Assembly (NCBI GenBank): GCA_035508795.1 | Contig: DATJMJ010000108.1 | Location: 1 to 23,669, forward strand | Origin: DATJMJ01 sp035508795 | GTDB lineage: Bacteria; Actinomycetota; Acidimicrobiia; Acidimicrobiales; Palsa-688 | DNA length: 23,669 nucleotides | Reading direction: 5' to 3' | Shown here: piece after piece, positions 1 to 6,438 of the stretch | Layout of the letters: each line of letters opens with the position of its first letter | Position numbering within the stretch: position 1 is the stretch's first letter | Program-made: the position numbers and the translations under genes | Notes under the pieces: model-generated | Told to the model about the DNA's origin: nothing | Databases searched by the model: none | What the model saw: only the letters and a program-made list of their open reading frames with translations

Positions 1-194
1 AACTGACTGAGTGCATTGTCAACGGCGGGTGTGGGAACTGGCGTGAGCGCTTGGCGTGGCCTGTGGGAGAGGCGGCCGGTCGTGGTGAACGGCCAGGTGG
101 TCAATTGCTCGGACGTATGAGCAGCGAAGGGTGAGCCGGGAAAAGTCGTCACCTCGGCCCCTTACAGGCAAGAAGACCCACCAGGAGGAGACCG
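1..194. other. No recognisable gene at left edge
   Basis: Two plus-strand frames are open for about 110-135 bases and then stop (TGA at 118-120 and near 132), but neither peptide resembles a known protein. They could be the last residues of an element gene such as a replication initiator that begins outside the window; nothing in the sequence proves it. The excisionase ribosome-binding site lies at the right end of this stretch. Confidence 0.4.
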
Positions 195-398
195 ATGACC
201 GGTTCTGCCGGACTACCCCAGCTGTTGACCATCGACCAGCTCGCAGAAAGGCTCCGAGTGACGCACCGCCATGTCCGCCGTCTGGTCGCCGAGAGGCGAG
301 TGCCGTTCTTGAGGGTCGGCAGGTTCATCCGCTTCGACCCCGCCCAGATAGCACTGTGGCTGGACTCCAGCCGTGTGCCCGACCACCAAGCTGAGTAA
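195..398 (+). CDS. Excisionase-like helix-turn-helix protein
   Basis: A 67-residue DNA-binding protein. Residues about 9-60 form the HTH_17/excisionase (AlpA/MerR-like) domain: a helix-turn-helix beginning LTIDQLAERLRVT, a recognition helix rich in Arg (RHVRRLV), a small wing (PFLRVGRFIRF) and the final helix with the typical DPAQIALWLDS. The ATG at 195 has an excellent ribosome-binding site (AGGAGGAG at 183-190). It lies 134 bp upstream of the integrase on the same strand, as excisionases do in pSAM2-type elements, where they bias the integrase towards excision and may act as repressors. The family is clear; the role as excisionase rests on position. Confidence 0.8.
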   Translation: MTGSAGLPQLLTIDQLAERLRVTHRHVRRLVAERRVPFLRVGRFIRFDPAQIALWLDSSRVPDHQAE

Positions 399-532
399 CC
401 CCAAGCTGTCACCGCCCAGCGCTACCATTTCCATCGGCGTTCGCCGGCCCCGCCTTTTCGGGCTGGCCTCTTGTGTACCTACCCGGCCGGCGCGCGCCGT
501 CCGCGCTCCTCGGGGCTGACGAAGGAGGCCAC

Positions 533-1689
533 ATGGGCTCAGTCCGCCGTGCACCCCGGACCAACCGCTGGGAGGCTCGTTACCGCGACCCGCTCGGCGG
601 GCAGCGGACAAAGACCTTCGACACCAAGGCCGACGCCAGGGTGTTCCTCTCCGGCATGGAGACGAGCATGGCGCGGGGCACCTGGCGCGAGCCGGGCCGC
701 TCCCGAGCTAAGTTCTCACGGGTCGCCGCCGAATGGCTGGCAAGCAACCCGACCAAGCGCGCGACCACCTATGCCCGCGACGCGACGGTCATCAGGACGC
801 ACCTGGGCCCGGTGCTGGGCGACATGCCGATCAACCACATCCAGCCACCCCAGGTCCAAGAGGTCATCGACAGGATGGTCGAGCGAGGTCTCGGGCCCAA
901 GACAATACGGACTGATTACGGCGTGCTACGGGCGATCTTCAGCTGGGCGATGGCGACCGACATCATCGACCGGAGCCCTTGCCGCGGCATCCGGCTGCCA
1001 GAAATGTTGCGTCAACGCCGCTCGGTCGTCTCAGCGGAGGAAATAGAGCGACTGGTTGCGGCCATGCCGGCCGAGTACCGGGCTACTGTCCTGCTCGGCG
1101 GGCTCGGGCTACGCCAAGGCGAAGTCTTCGGGCTCCGTGTGGGGGCCGTCGACTTCCTGCGCCGCACGCTCACCGTGCGTGCCACGATGAACGAGGTCGA
1201 GGGCAACTTCGTCGAGGGCGCCGGCAAGACCCTCTCGTCGCGCCGTACCATCTCCGTCCCGACCAGGATCATCGACGAGCTGTCCGCCCACCTCGCGCGG
1301 ACGGGCAGGACCGACCCCGAGGATCTCGTGTTCCAGGCACCGGGCGGCGGACCCGTGCGGGCAACCAACTTCCGCAACCGGGTGTACGACCCAGCCCTCC
1401 ATCGGACAGGTCTCGAAGGCCTCAGCCTCCACGCCTTCGCCACTCGGCCGGCCACATGCTCCGGGAGCTCGGCGTACCTCTGGAGGTCATCCAGAAGCGC
1501 CTCGGCCACTCGTCCATACGCACGACAGCGGACATCTACGGGTCGCTACCCGAGAGGGTGGACCGGCCGGTCGCCGAGAAGCTCGACGAGATGTTCCGTT
1601 CAGCCATGGACGCGCAATCCGCTGGTACAACGCCCGGCTCTTGTGGTGCAGATGTGGTGCAGGTCGACGGCAAGGAGGAGGTGCTCTGA
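533..1689 (+). pseudogene. int: Tyrosine recombinase/integrase, frameshifted
   Basis: Phage-type tyrosine integrase that would be about 385 aa if intact. The start is ATG 533, preceded by GAAGGAGG at 521-528; an upstream GTG at 473 is less likely. The N-terminal arm and SAM-like core-binding domain (about residues 60-150) are followed by the catalytic domain: first catalytic Arg in GLRQGE (R194) and the Lys hairpin (K232). The reading frame breaks between 1433 and 1434. Inserting one A there turns CAC-GCC-TTC into CAC-GAC-CTT-CGC-CAC, restoring the family motif H-D-L-R-H and continuing in the other frame through LGHSS (H326) to the nucleophile Y336 (ADIYGSL) and a stop at 1687-1689. Without it, translation runs in the wrong frame to 1705 and lacks Arg-303, His-326 and Tyr-336. 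No slippery sequence is visible at the break, so programmed frameshifting is unlikely. Either a real inactivating mutation or a sequencing error. Confidence 0.85.
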
Positions 1690-1718
1690 CACTTACCCCG
1701 CCTGACCTGCGACTTCAG

Positions 1719-1765
1719 TGGAGGTGACCGGACTTGAACCGGCGACTTCTACGATGCGAACGTAG
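1719..1765. other. Probable attachment (att) region in tRNA-Ala 3' half
   Basis: Tyrosine integrases of this kind usually recombine within the anticodon-to-3'-end part of a tRNA gene, leaving the tRNA intact on the integrase side. The tRNA here is complete and the integrase is directly adjacent. The exact core cannot be placed without the second copy, which must lie left of the window. Confidence 0.35.
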
Positions 1766-1792
1766 CGCTCTTCCGGGCTGAGCTACACCCCC
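1719..1792 (-). tRNA. tRNA-Ala (CGC)
   Basis: Read on the minus strand the sequence folds as a cloverleaf. The acceptor stem is seven pairs including G3:U70, the alanine identity pair; the anticodon stem CTACG/CGTAG encloses loop TTCGCAT with anticodon CGC (reads GCG). The T arm carries TTCAAGT and the discriminator base is A at 1719. CCA is not encoded. The element integrase gene ends just beyond the 3' end. Confidence 0.93.
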
Positions 1793-1812
1793 GACGGCCC
1801 AAGCCTAGCGCT

Positions 1813-1839
1813 CGCCGCCCGGCCCACCACCGGGCGGCG
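1813..1839 (-). terminator. Hairpin after sugar-transporter operon
   Basis: Perfect 10-bp GC stem (1813-1822 pairs with 1830-1839) with a 7-base loop, 17 bp beyond the permease stop and 20 bp before the tRNA gene. No T-run follows, as is common for actinobacterial terminators. It would separate the transporter transcript from the tRNA. Confidence 0.55.
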
Positions 1840-1855
1840 GCGCCAGCCCTCTCCC

Positions 1856-3241
1856 CTAACGGATCCTCTTGCCCCCACGGGCGATGGAGTCGACCGTAAT
1901 CGATATCAGGAGCACGAGGGCAACCACCATGTCCTCTACGGCCGCCCCGAGGCCCATCAGGTCGATCCCGTTGTACACGGCGGCTATCACGAGGCCACCG
2001 AGGACCCCGTGGAGGGCCTTGCCACGCCCGCCGTACAGGGTCGTACCACCGATGACGGCAGCGGCGACCGCGTAGAGCATGTAGCTCGGGTCGATGTCGG
2101 TTGCGATCGAGCCCAGCCACGACAGGTACATCATGCCTGCGAGACCGGCCATGAGCCCCGTCAACCCGAACGCCACCGTACGGATCAGCGGGACGTTGAT
2201 ACCGGCGCGCCGGGCGGCCTCTGCGTTGCCACCGATCGCATAGACGTAACGCCCGAAACGGGTCCTCGAGAGCAGCAGCGTGGCGGCGGCGAAAATACCG
2301 AGAAGTATCGGGATCGACCAGGGGACGCCGCTGTTGGGGACCTTGGGCGAGCCCCGGTTGACGTTGCAGATCGCAACGACGACCACACCCGCTGCGGCGA
2401 CCGCGGCCCCCTTGAGGAGGGTGAGGCCCATCGGCGGGGTCACCAGCCCCGAGGCTCGGCGTCGGGAGTCCCTGAACACGTTGTACACCCCGAAAGCCAC
2501 GACCAGGACGGCCATGACGAGCCAGCTCGCTGTCGGGCTGATGTTGCCTGCCACGAGGTCGGTGAGCACGTGGTTGGAGATGATGATCACGCCACCGACC
2601 GCGACGCTGAAACGGTCGAACATCCATAACATCACGCCCTCGAGCCCGAGGAAGGCCGCAAGGGTGACGATAAATGCCGGTAACCGCAAGCGCGTGATGA
2701 GAGTCCCGAGGACCAGGCCGATGAACGAGGTCGTGGCGACCCCGATCAAGATGGCCAGCCACCACGGCAGGCTGTAAGGCGGGGCCACAAGCGCCGCCAT
2801 GAGGCCCGCACCGATGCCGGCGTTGTAGACGATCGACAGGTCGATCTCGCCAAGCAGGAGCACGAACACCTCGGCCATCGCGAAGATCGCGAAGACAACC
2901 AACTGGTTGAAGAGGTTGACGAGGTTGCCGGCAGATAGGTACTTGGGCTCTTTGACCTGGAAGAAGACGACGATCAGGACCAGTGCGATGACAACGGGCA
3001 GTACACCGCTGTCTCCGGAGCGGACCCGGCGCCACCAGGCCCCGACGTACTGGGTCAGGGTGTCGGCGACGACCTCGGGCGCGGCGACGACCGCGAGTTC
3101 TTCAGCGACCGGTTCCTCGAGCTCGGGCACGATCGTGGTGGCGACCGCCGCAGGCGCAGCGGGGAGATTGCCGTAGGGGACGTCGGTGCCGTCCGGGAGG
3201 GGAGCCCCGCCCGGGGAGGGTTGAGGTTGACCTATCGCCAT
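1856..3241 (-). CDS. Sugar ABC transporter permease, XylH/CUT2 type
   Basis: Inner-membrane permease of a monosaccharide importer (461 aa). A hydrophilic N-terminus of about 80 residues rich in Pro, Ala and Glu precedes about ten membrane segments of the BPD_transp_2 fold. Family marks are GEIDLS after the second segment, LPAFIVTLAAFLGLEG in the middle, and the ATPase-contact loop FGRYVYAIGGNAEAARRAGI, which closely resembles that of E. coli XylH, as does the long insert before it. The start ATG at 3241 overlaps the last 10 bases of the ATPase gene, so the two are translationally coupled. The long N-terminal extension is unusual: E. coli XylH is about 393 aa. Substrate is inferred as xylose or a related pentose/hexose; the sequence cannot fix it. 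Confidence 0.9.
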   Translation of the reverse strand: MAIGQPQPSPGGAPLPDGTDVPYGNLPAAPAAVATTIVPELEEPVAEELAVVAAPEVVADTLTQYVGAWWRRVRSGDSGVLPVVIALVLIVVFFQVKEPKYLSAGNLVNLFNQLVVFAIFAMAEVFVLLLGEIDLSIVYNAGIGAGLMAALVAPPYSLPWWLAILIGVATTSFIGLVLGTLITRLRLPAFIVTLAAFLGLEGVMLWMFDRFSVAVGGVIIISNHVLTDLVAGNISPTASWLVMAVLVVAFGVYNVFRDSRRRASGLVTPPMGLTLLKGAAVAAAGVVVVAICNVNRGSPKVPNSGVPWSIPILLGIFAAATLLLSRTRFGRYVYAIGGNAEAARRAGINVPLIRTVAFGLTGLMAGLAGMMYLSWLGSIATDIDPSYMLYAVAAAVIGGTTLYGGRGKALHGVLGGLVIAAVYNGIDLMGLGAAVEDMVVALVLLISITVDSIARGGKRIR

Positions 3242-4080
3242 GGCTGGGGCCCCCCTGGCCCGTTGCTAACTGGTTGTACTTCTGAGAACGGCCTTCCCCC
3301 CACAGTGCCCGTCGTCATCAGCTCTACGACGCTTTGGCGGTCGAAGCGGGCAGCCTCGCCCTGGGCGACCATCACTCCGAGGCGCAGGACGGCGATGTTG
3401 TCCGCCACTTCGAACACATCGTTGAGGTTGTGGGACACGATCACCACCCCGTAACCCTGATGGGCGAGCCGCCTCACGAGCTGGAGCACCATCGACGTCT
3501 GTGCCACCCCGAGGGCGGCGGTCGGCTCGTCGAGGATCATGAGCTGCGAGTTCCAAAGCACGGCCCGGGCTACGGCGACAGATTGGCGCTGGCCGCCGGA
3601 AAGGGAGGAGACGGGTTGGCGGATCGAGCGCACGGTTGTCACGTGGAGGTCCGCCAGGGTCCGCCGGGCGGCACGCTCCATCGGTGCCTCGTCGAGGGCG
3701 GCAAACCTGGTCGGTTCACGGCCGAGGAACATGTTTTGGACGATGTCCAGGTTGTCGCACAAGGCCAAGTCCTGGTACACAGTCGCGATGCCGAGGTCGG
3801 CCGAGTCCTTGGGCGTGTGTATCTGTACAGGCCGTCCCCGCCAGAGGAGCTGGCCGCCGTCGGGCGGGTGGATGCCGGAAATGATCTTGATGGTGACGCT
3901 TTTGCCTGCACCGTTGTCCCCGCAAAGGGCGGTCACCTCGCCAGCCCTCGCCACCAGGTCGACGCCGCTCAAAGCCCTTACAGGGCCAAAGTTTTTCTGG
4001 ATCCCCCGCAGCTCCAGGAGGGGTTCTCCCCGCGGCAACAGGTTGGGGTTGCTCGCTTCTTGTTGAGAAGAAACCGTCAT
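3232..4080 (-). CDS. Sugar ABC transporter ATP-binding protein, single domain
   Basis: Cytosolic ATPase of the CUT2 sugar importer (282 aa). One complete ABC domain is visible: Walker A GDNGAGKS, Q-loop in TVYQDLALCDNL, signature SSLSGGQRQ, Walker B LMILDEPTAALG and the switch His in IVSHN. XylG, RbsA and MglA carry two such domains in about 500 aa; this protein ends after one, as in FrcA-type ATPases, so it must homodimerise or pair with another ABC domain. A candidate partner is the similar domain fused to the sensor kinase at 6435-8879, which shares the QDxALCDNLD and FLGRE segments. The ATG at 4080 is preceded by GAAAGG. Confidence 0.92.
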   Translation of the reverse strand: MTVSSQQEASNPNLLPRGEPLLELRGIQKNFGPVRALSGVDLVARAGEVTALCGDNGAGKSVTIKIISGIHPPDGGQLLWRGRPVQIHTPKDSADLGIATVYQDLALCDNLDIVQNMFLGREPTRFAALDEAPMERAARRTLADLHVTTVRSIRQPVSSLSGGQRQSVAVARAVLWNSQLMILDEPTAALGVAQTSMVLQLVRRLAHQGYGVVIVSHNLNDVFEVADNIAVLRLGVMVAQGEAARFDRQSVVELMTTGTVGGRPFSEVQPVSNGPGGPQPWR

Positions 4081-4191
4081 GCCTTTCTACGCTTTCCTTT
4101 CAGCCTACGCCGTCCCCACTGGAGCCGCTCATCCCGGCCAGTTACCGGTCAGACAAGGCTCCTCCCCCGCGGGCCGGCGGGCAACGAGACA

Positions 4192-4223
4192 AGCGCCTGG
4201 GCCGCGGATCCGGCCCAGGCGCT
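4192..4223 (-). terminator. Hairpin between binding protein and ATPase genes
   Basis: A perfect 12-bp stem (4192-4203 with 4212-4223) and an 8-base loop sit 30 bp past the binding-protein stop in a 173-bp gap before the ATPase start. In importer operons such a hairpin often stabilises or partly terminates the transcript so that the binding protein is made in excess. No strong U-run follows, so an attenuator or mRNA stabiliser is as likely as a full terminator. Confidence 0.6.
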
Positions 4224-4253
4224 CGCTTTCACATGATCAGCAGCTAGATGGCG

Positions 4254-5474
4254 TTAGGGTTTGATACCCGCTGCCTTGCAGGCCGCTGCGGTGGAGTACG
4301 GCGCCGCGCAGAGCGTGGACGCCGGCACGAAGTTGTCGGCGATGACCGTCGAGTTCATGGTCTTCGCGGTCACCCATTCGGGCGTCAAGAGGACCGATGC
4401 CACTTGCTTGTGCTCGACCGAGTCGAGCGTCTTGCCGTTGAGCAGCGCCGCCGGCGGCGTCATCCCTGCACGGGCATAAACCGCAAGAGCAACGGCAGCT
4501 TGCGCCTCGAGGTAGATCGGCTTGTAGACCGTGCCGCACTGGTACCCGTTGAGGATGTTGCCGAGGCCGGTGAGAGTTGCGTCCTGGCCCGTTATCGGCA
4601 GGGTGTCGGGCTTGAGGCCCTTGGCCGTGATCAGCCAGTGGATGATCGGGGCACCGTTTTCGTCGTTGGGCATGAGGACGGCGTTGATGTTCGAATGCGA
4701 GGTGTAGATGCCCTCGAACTCGGTCAGAGCCGTGCTCGGCGTCCACGTGCCGGCGGGCACCTCGTTGGGCTGGAGCTTGCCAACCAGGGTGTACGTGCCC
4801 TTGGTGAAGTACGGCTGAAGGACTGCGTCGTACCCATCGGCGAACAGCGTTGCGTTGTTGTCGGTCGGGGCGCCGTGCATGACCAGCACGACAGGACTGC
4901 TCACCTTCCAGGAGGCGATGCAGCTCACGAGGCCCTTGCCGAGGAGCGTGCCTACGTAGACGTTGTTGAAGCTGTCGTAGTACTTACGCTGGCCACCGAG
5001 GGTCAGGCGGTCGTAGTCGATGGTGGCTACGCCGTGGGCGGCGTTATATGCCTCGATCTTGGCCCCGACGCCCGAGTCGAGCGGGTCCATGATGACGACC
5101 TTGTCGCCGGCGGTAACAGCCGCTTGGTCCATCGAAAACTCGGTGGCATCGCTGCCGTCGGCGTTTTCGACGTAGATGTCAGTCGGTGGGAGCCCGGCCT
5201 TTTGCATGGCTTCGTTCAGGAAGGGCGCGTCGAACTCGACGTAGCGGGTGGACGACACCGTGTCCGGCAGGATGGCGGTGATCCCTCCGCTGCCCTTGGC
5301 CACGATGGGCTTGAGCAGCGACATGGTCGTGAAGTTGCGGTTGAAGCTGGTAGCCGAAATACCCATCGCTTGGGCCGAGGCGGCAGGAGCCACCTGATAG
5401 CCACCGAGGGCCAACATGCCAGCCAGCGCGACAGTAGCGGTGCCCACTGTCCGTGCCTTGTGTGAAAGTTTCAT
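4254..5474 (-). CDS. Sugar-binding protein of ABC importer, XylF-like
   Basis: Exported periplasmic-binding-protein type I (406 aa) that captures a sugar and delivers it to the permease. Residues 1-36 are a signal peptide (KARTV basic start, hydrophobic core, ASAQA cleavage site). The body has the two-lobed Peripla_BP_4 pattern; the stretch ITGQDATLTGLGNILNGYQ followed by GTVYKPI matches the hinge region of XylF (GQDA...TVYKPI). The ATG at 5474 is preceded by AAGGGG. Oddly, the position expected for a lipoprotein Cys holds Tyr (L23-G-G-Y26), so membrane anchoring is not predicted although most Gram-positive binding proteins are lipoproteins. It is the first gene of the transporter operon, following the regulatory gap behind the response regulator. 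Confidence 0.9.
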   Translation of the reverse strand: MKLSHKARTVGTATVALAGMLALGGYQVAPAASAQAMGISATSFNRNFTTMSLLKPIVAKGSGGITAILPDTVSSTRYVEFDAPFLNEAMQKAGLPPTDIYVENADGSDATEFSMDQAAVTAGDKVVIMDPLDSGVGAKIEAYNAAHGVATIDYDRLTLGGQRKYYDSFNNVYVGTLLGKGLVSCIASWKVSSPVVLVMHGAPTDNNATLFADGYDAVLQPYFTKGTYTLVGKLQPNEVPAGTWTPSTALTEFEGIYTSHSNINAVLMPNDENGAPIIHWLITAKGLKPDTLPITGQDATLTGLGNILNGYQCGTVYKPIYLEAQAAVALAVYARAGMTPPAALLNGKTLDSVEHKQVASVLLTPEWVTAKTMNSTVIADNFVPASTLCAAPYSTAAACKAAGIKP

Positions 5475-5733
5475 ACTTAGTTTCCCCTTTGTTTGCCTCA
5501 GGAAAATGGAGCGAAGTACCGATTTGTCCGCGCCGCCGGCCTTGGGCCGTCCCGGTACCTCTACACCGAGGGGGGCAGCCGCACGTCGTTCTTTGGCGTG
5601 CGCCGGCTAAGCCGGCCGGAGTTGGTTATCGGCTTTTTAGCTCCGGCGAACGCCGACGGTAGGCCCGGCATTGTGAACGCGCGCGTGAACGGAGCGGGCC
5701 GAACGTTAATAATCTGTGAAGAGTTGACGAGGA
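5475..5733 (-). promoter_or_regulatory. Regulatory gap upstream of sugar-transporter operon
   Basis: 259 non-coding bases between the response-regulator stop and the binding-protein start. They hold several palindromes: 5602-5616 (GCCGGC-TAA-GCCGGC), 5644-5655 (CGGCG-AA-CGCCG) and 5537-5549 (CGGCC-TTG-GGCCG), plus three GTGAA words on the plus strand at 5673, 5685 and 5716, the first two 12 bp apart as a tandem GTGAACG repeat. An AT-rich patch lies at 5703-5715. The transporter promoter and its operator are most likely here; the obvious candidate regulator is the adjacent response regulator. No clear -35/-10 pair could be assigned. Confidence 0.5.
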
Positions 5734-6438
5734 TCAGCCGGGTACGAAGCGGTACCCGGCCCGAGGCTGGGTGATGATCACGGGCGGGCTGCCGTTGCTC
5801 TCGAGCTTCGCCCGCAAGCGGCGCACGTAGACCCTGACGTACTCGGTCTCGGTGGCATAACCCGGCCCCCAGACCCTTCTCAGCAGCTGGGCGTGGGTCA
5901 GGAGCTTGCCGCGGTTGACGGCCAGCTCCCGCAGCAGGGCGAACTCGGTCGGGGTCAGGTGGACGATCTCCCCGCCCTTGGTGACAACGCGCATCTCCAG
6001 GTCGACGACCAGGTCGCCCACCTCGATGCGCAACGACGAGACCTCGACCGGCTCGGCCGGGCGGGTGCGCCTGAGGGTGGCCGTGATCCGGGCGAGGAGC
6101 TCCTCGATCCCAAAGGGCTTGGTCATGTAATCGTCGGCACCGAAGTTGAGCGCGGTCACTTTGTCGTGCTGGCCTCCGCGGGCCGACACGACGATGATCC
6201 CGACGCCCGAGCGCTCGCGCATCTGCCGGCAGAGCTCGAACCCGTCGACGTCGGGGAGCATTAGGTCGAGCAGGACGATGTCGGGGGACTCGGTCTCGAG
6301 CAGTTCGAGCGCACGTGAGCCGCCCGTAGAGACGCAGGTGTCGTAGCCCCGCACCGCCAAGTTGCTCCGGATGAGGTCGACGATATTGGGGTCGTCCTCA
6401 ACGAGCAGGGCCTTTGTGCGCCGGTCGACGATTGTCAC
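5734..6438 (-). CDS. Response regulator, OmpR/PhoB family
   Basis: Two-domain DNA-binding response regulator (234 aa). The receiver domain, residues 9-120, has the acidic pair D15/D16, phospho-acceptor D58 (IVLLDLMLPDVDG), S85 and K107 (YMTKPF). The C-terminal winged helix, about 132-232, shows the family signatures LTPTEFALLRELA, LLRRVWGPGY, VRVYVRRLRAKL and AGYRF, closest in feel to KdpE-like regulators. The GTG start at 6438 overlaps the kinase stop as GTGA, so kinase and regulator are translationally coupled and surely form one pair. The gene lies directly upstream of the sugar-transporter genes, its likely target. The last codons double as a strong hairpin. Confidence 0.95.
   Translation of the reverse strand: MTIVDRRTKALLVEDDPNIVDLIRSNLAVRGYDTCVSTGGSRALELLETESPDIVLLDLMLPDVDGFELCRQMRERSGVGIIVVSARGGQHDKVTALNFGADDYMTKPFGIEELLARITATLRRTRPAEPVEVSSLRIEVGDLVVDLEMRVVTKGGEIVHLTPTEFALLRELAVNRGKLLTHAQLLRRVWGPGYATETEYVRVYVRRLRAKLESNGSPPVIITQPRAGYRFVPG
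5737..5760 (-). terminator. Hairpin overlapping the end of the response-regulator gene
   Basis: A perfect 9-bp stem (5737-5745 with 5752-5760) and 6-base loop lie inside the last eight sense codons of the response-regulator gene, ending directly at the stop codon. No T-run follows, so this may be a weak terminator or an mRNA-end stabiliser separating the regulator genes from the transporter genes. Confidence 0.45.

Larger units (their letters stand above)
1..1718. mobile_element. Right end of an integrated element (xis-int next to tRNA-Ala)
   Basis: An excisionase-like gene and a tyrosine integrase gene are co-oriented and end 29 bp from the 3' end of a tRNA-Ala gene on the opposite strand. 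In actinomycete integrative elements (pSAM2 type) the order xis-int-att, with the attachment site at a tRNA 3' end, is standard, so the element body is expected to the left, outside the window. No second copy of the tRNA 3' segment is seen in the first 1.7 kb, so the other boundary is not here. The integrase is frameshifted, so the element is probably fixed in place. The layout is seen; its identity as an element is inferred. Confidence 0.6.

Noticed and set aside
473..532. Upstream GTG start for the integrase
   Set aside because: The peptide is Arg/Pro/Gly-rich and the ATG at 533 has a strong ribosome-binding site and a family-like beginning.
1430..1440. Programmed -1 frameshift in the integrase
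   Set aside because: No slippery heptamer or downstream pseudoknot-like sequence; a single missing base explains the break exactly.
1749..3035. 428-aa minus-strand frame overlapping the permease and the tRNA
   Set aside because: Same strand, different frame, Arg/Gly-rich with no membrane segments; runs through the tRNA gene.
4248..5465. Long plus-strand open frame (405 aa) opposite the binding-protein gene
   Set aside because: Arg/Gly/Val-rich composition without any family motif; the minus-strand frame has a signal peptide and XylF motifs. A usual shadow in GC-rich DNA.
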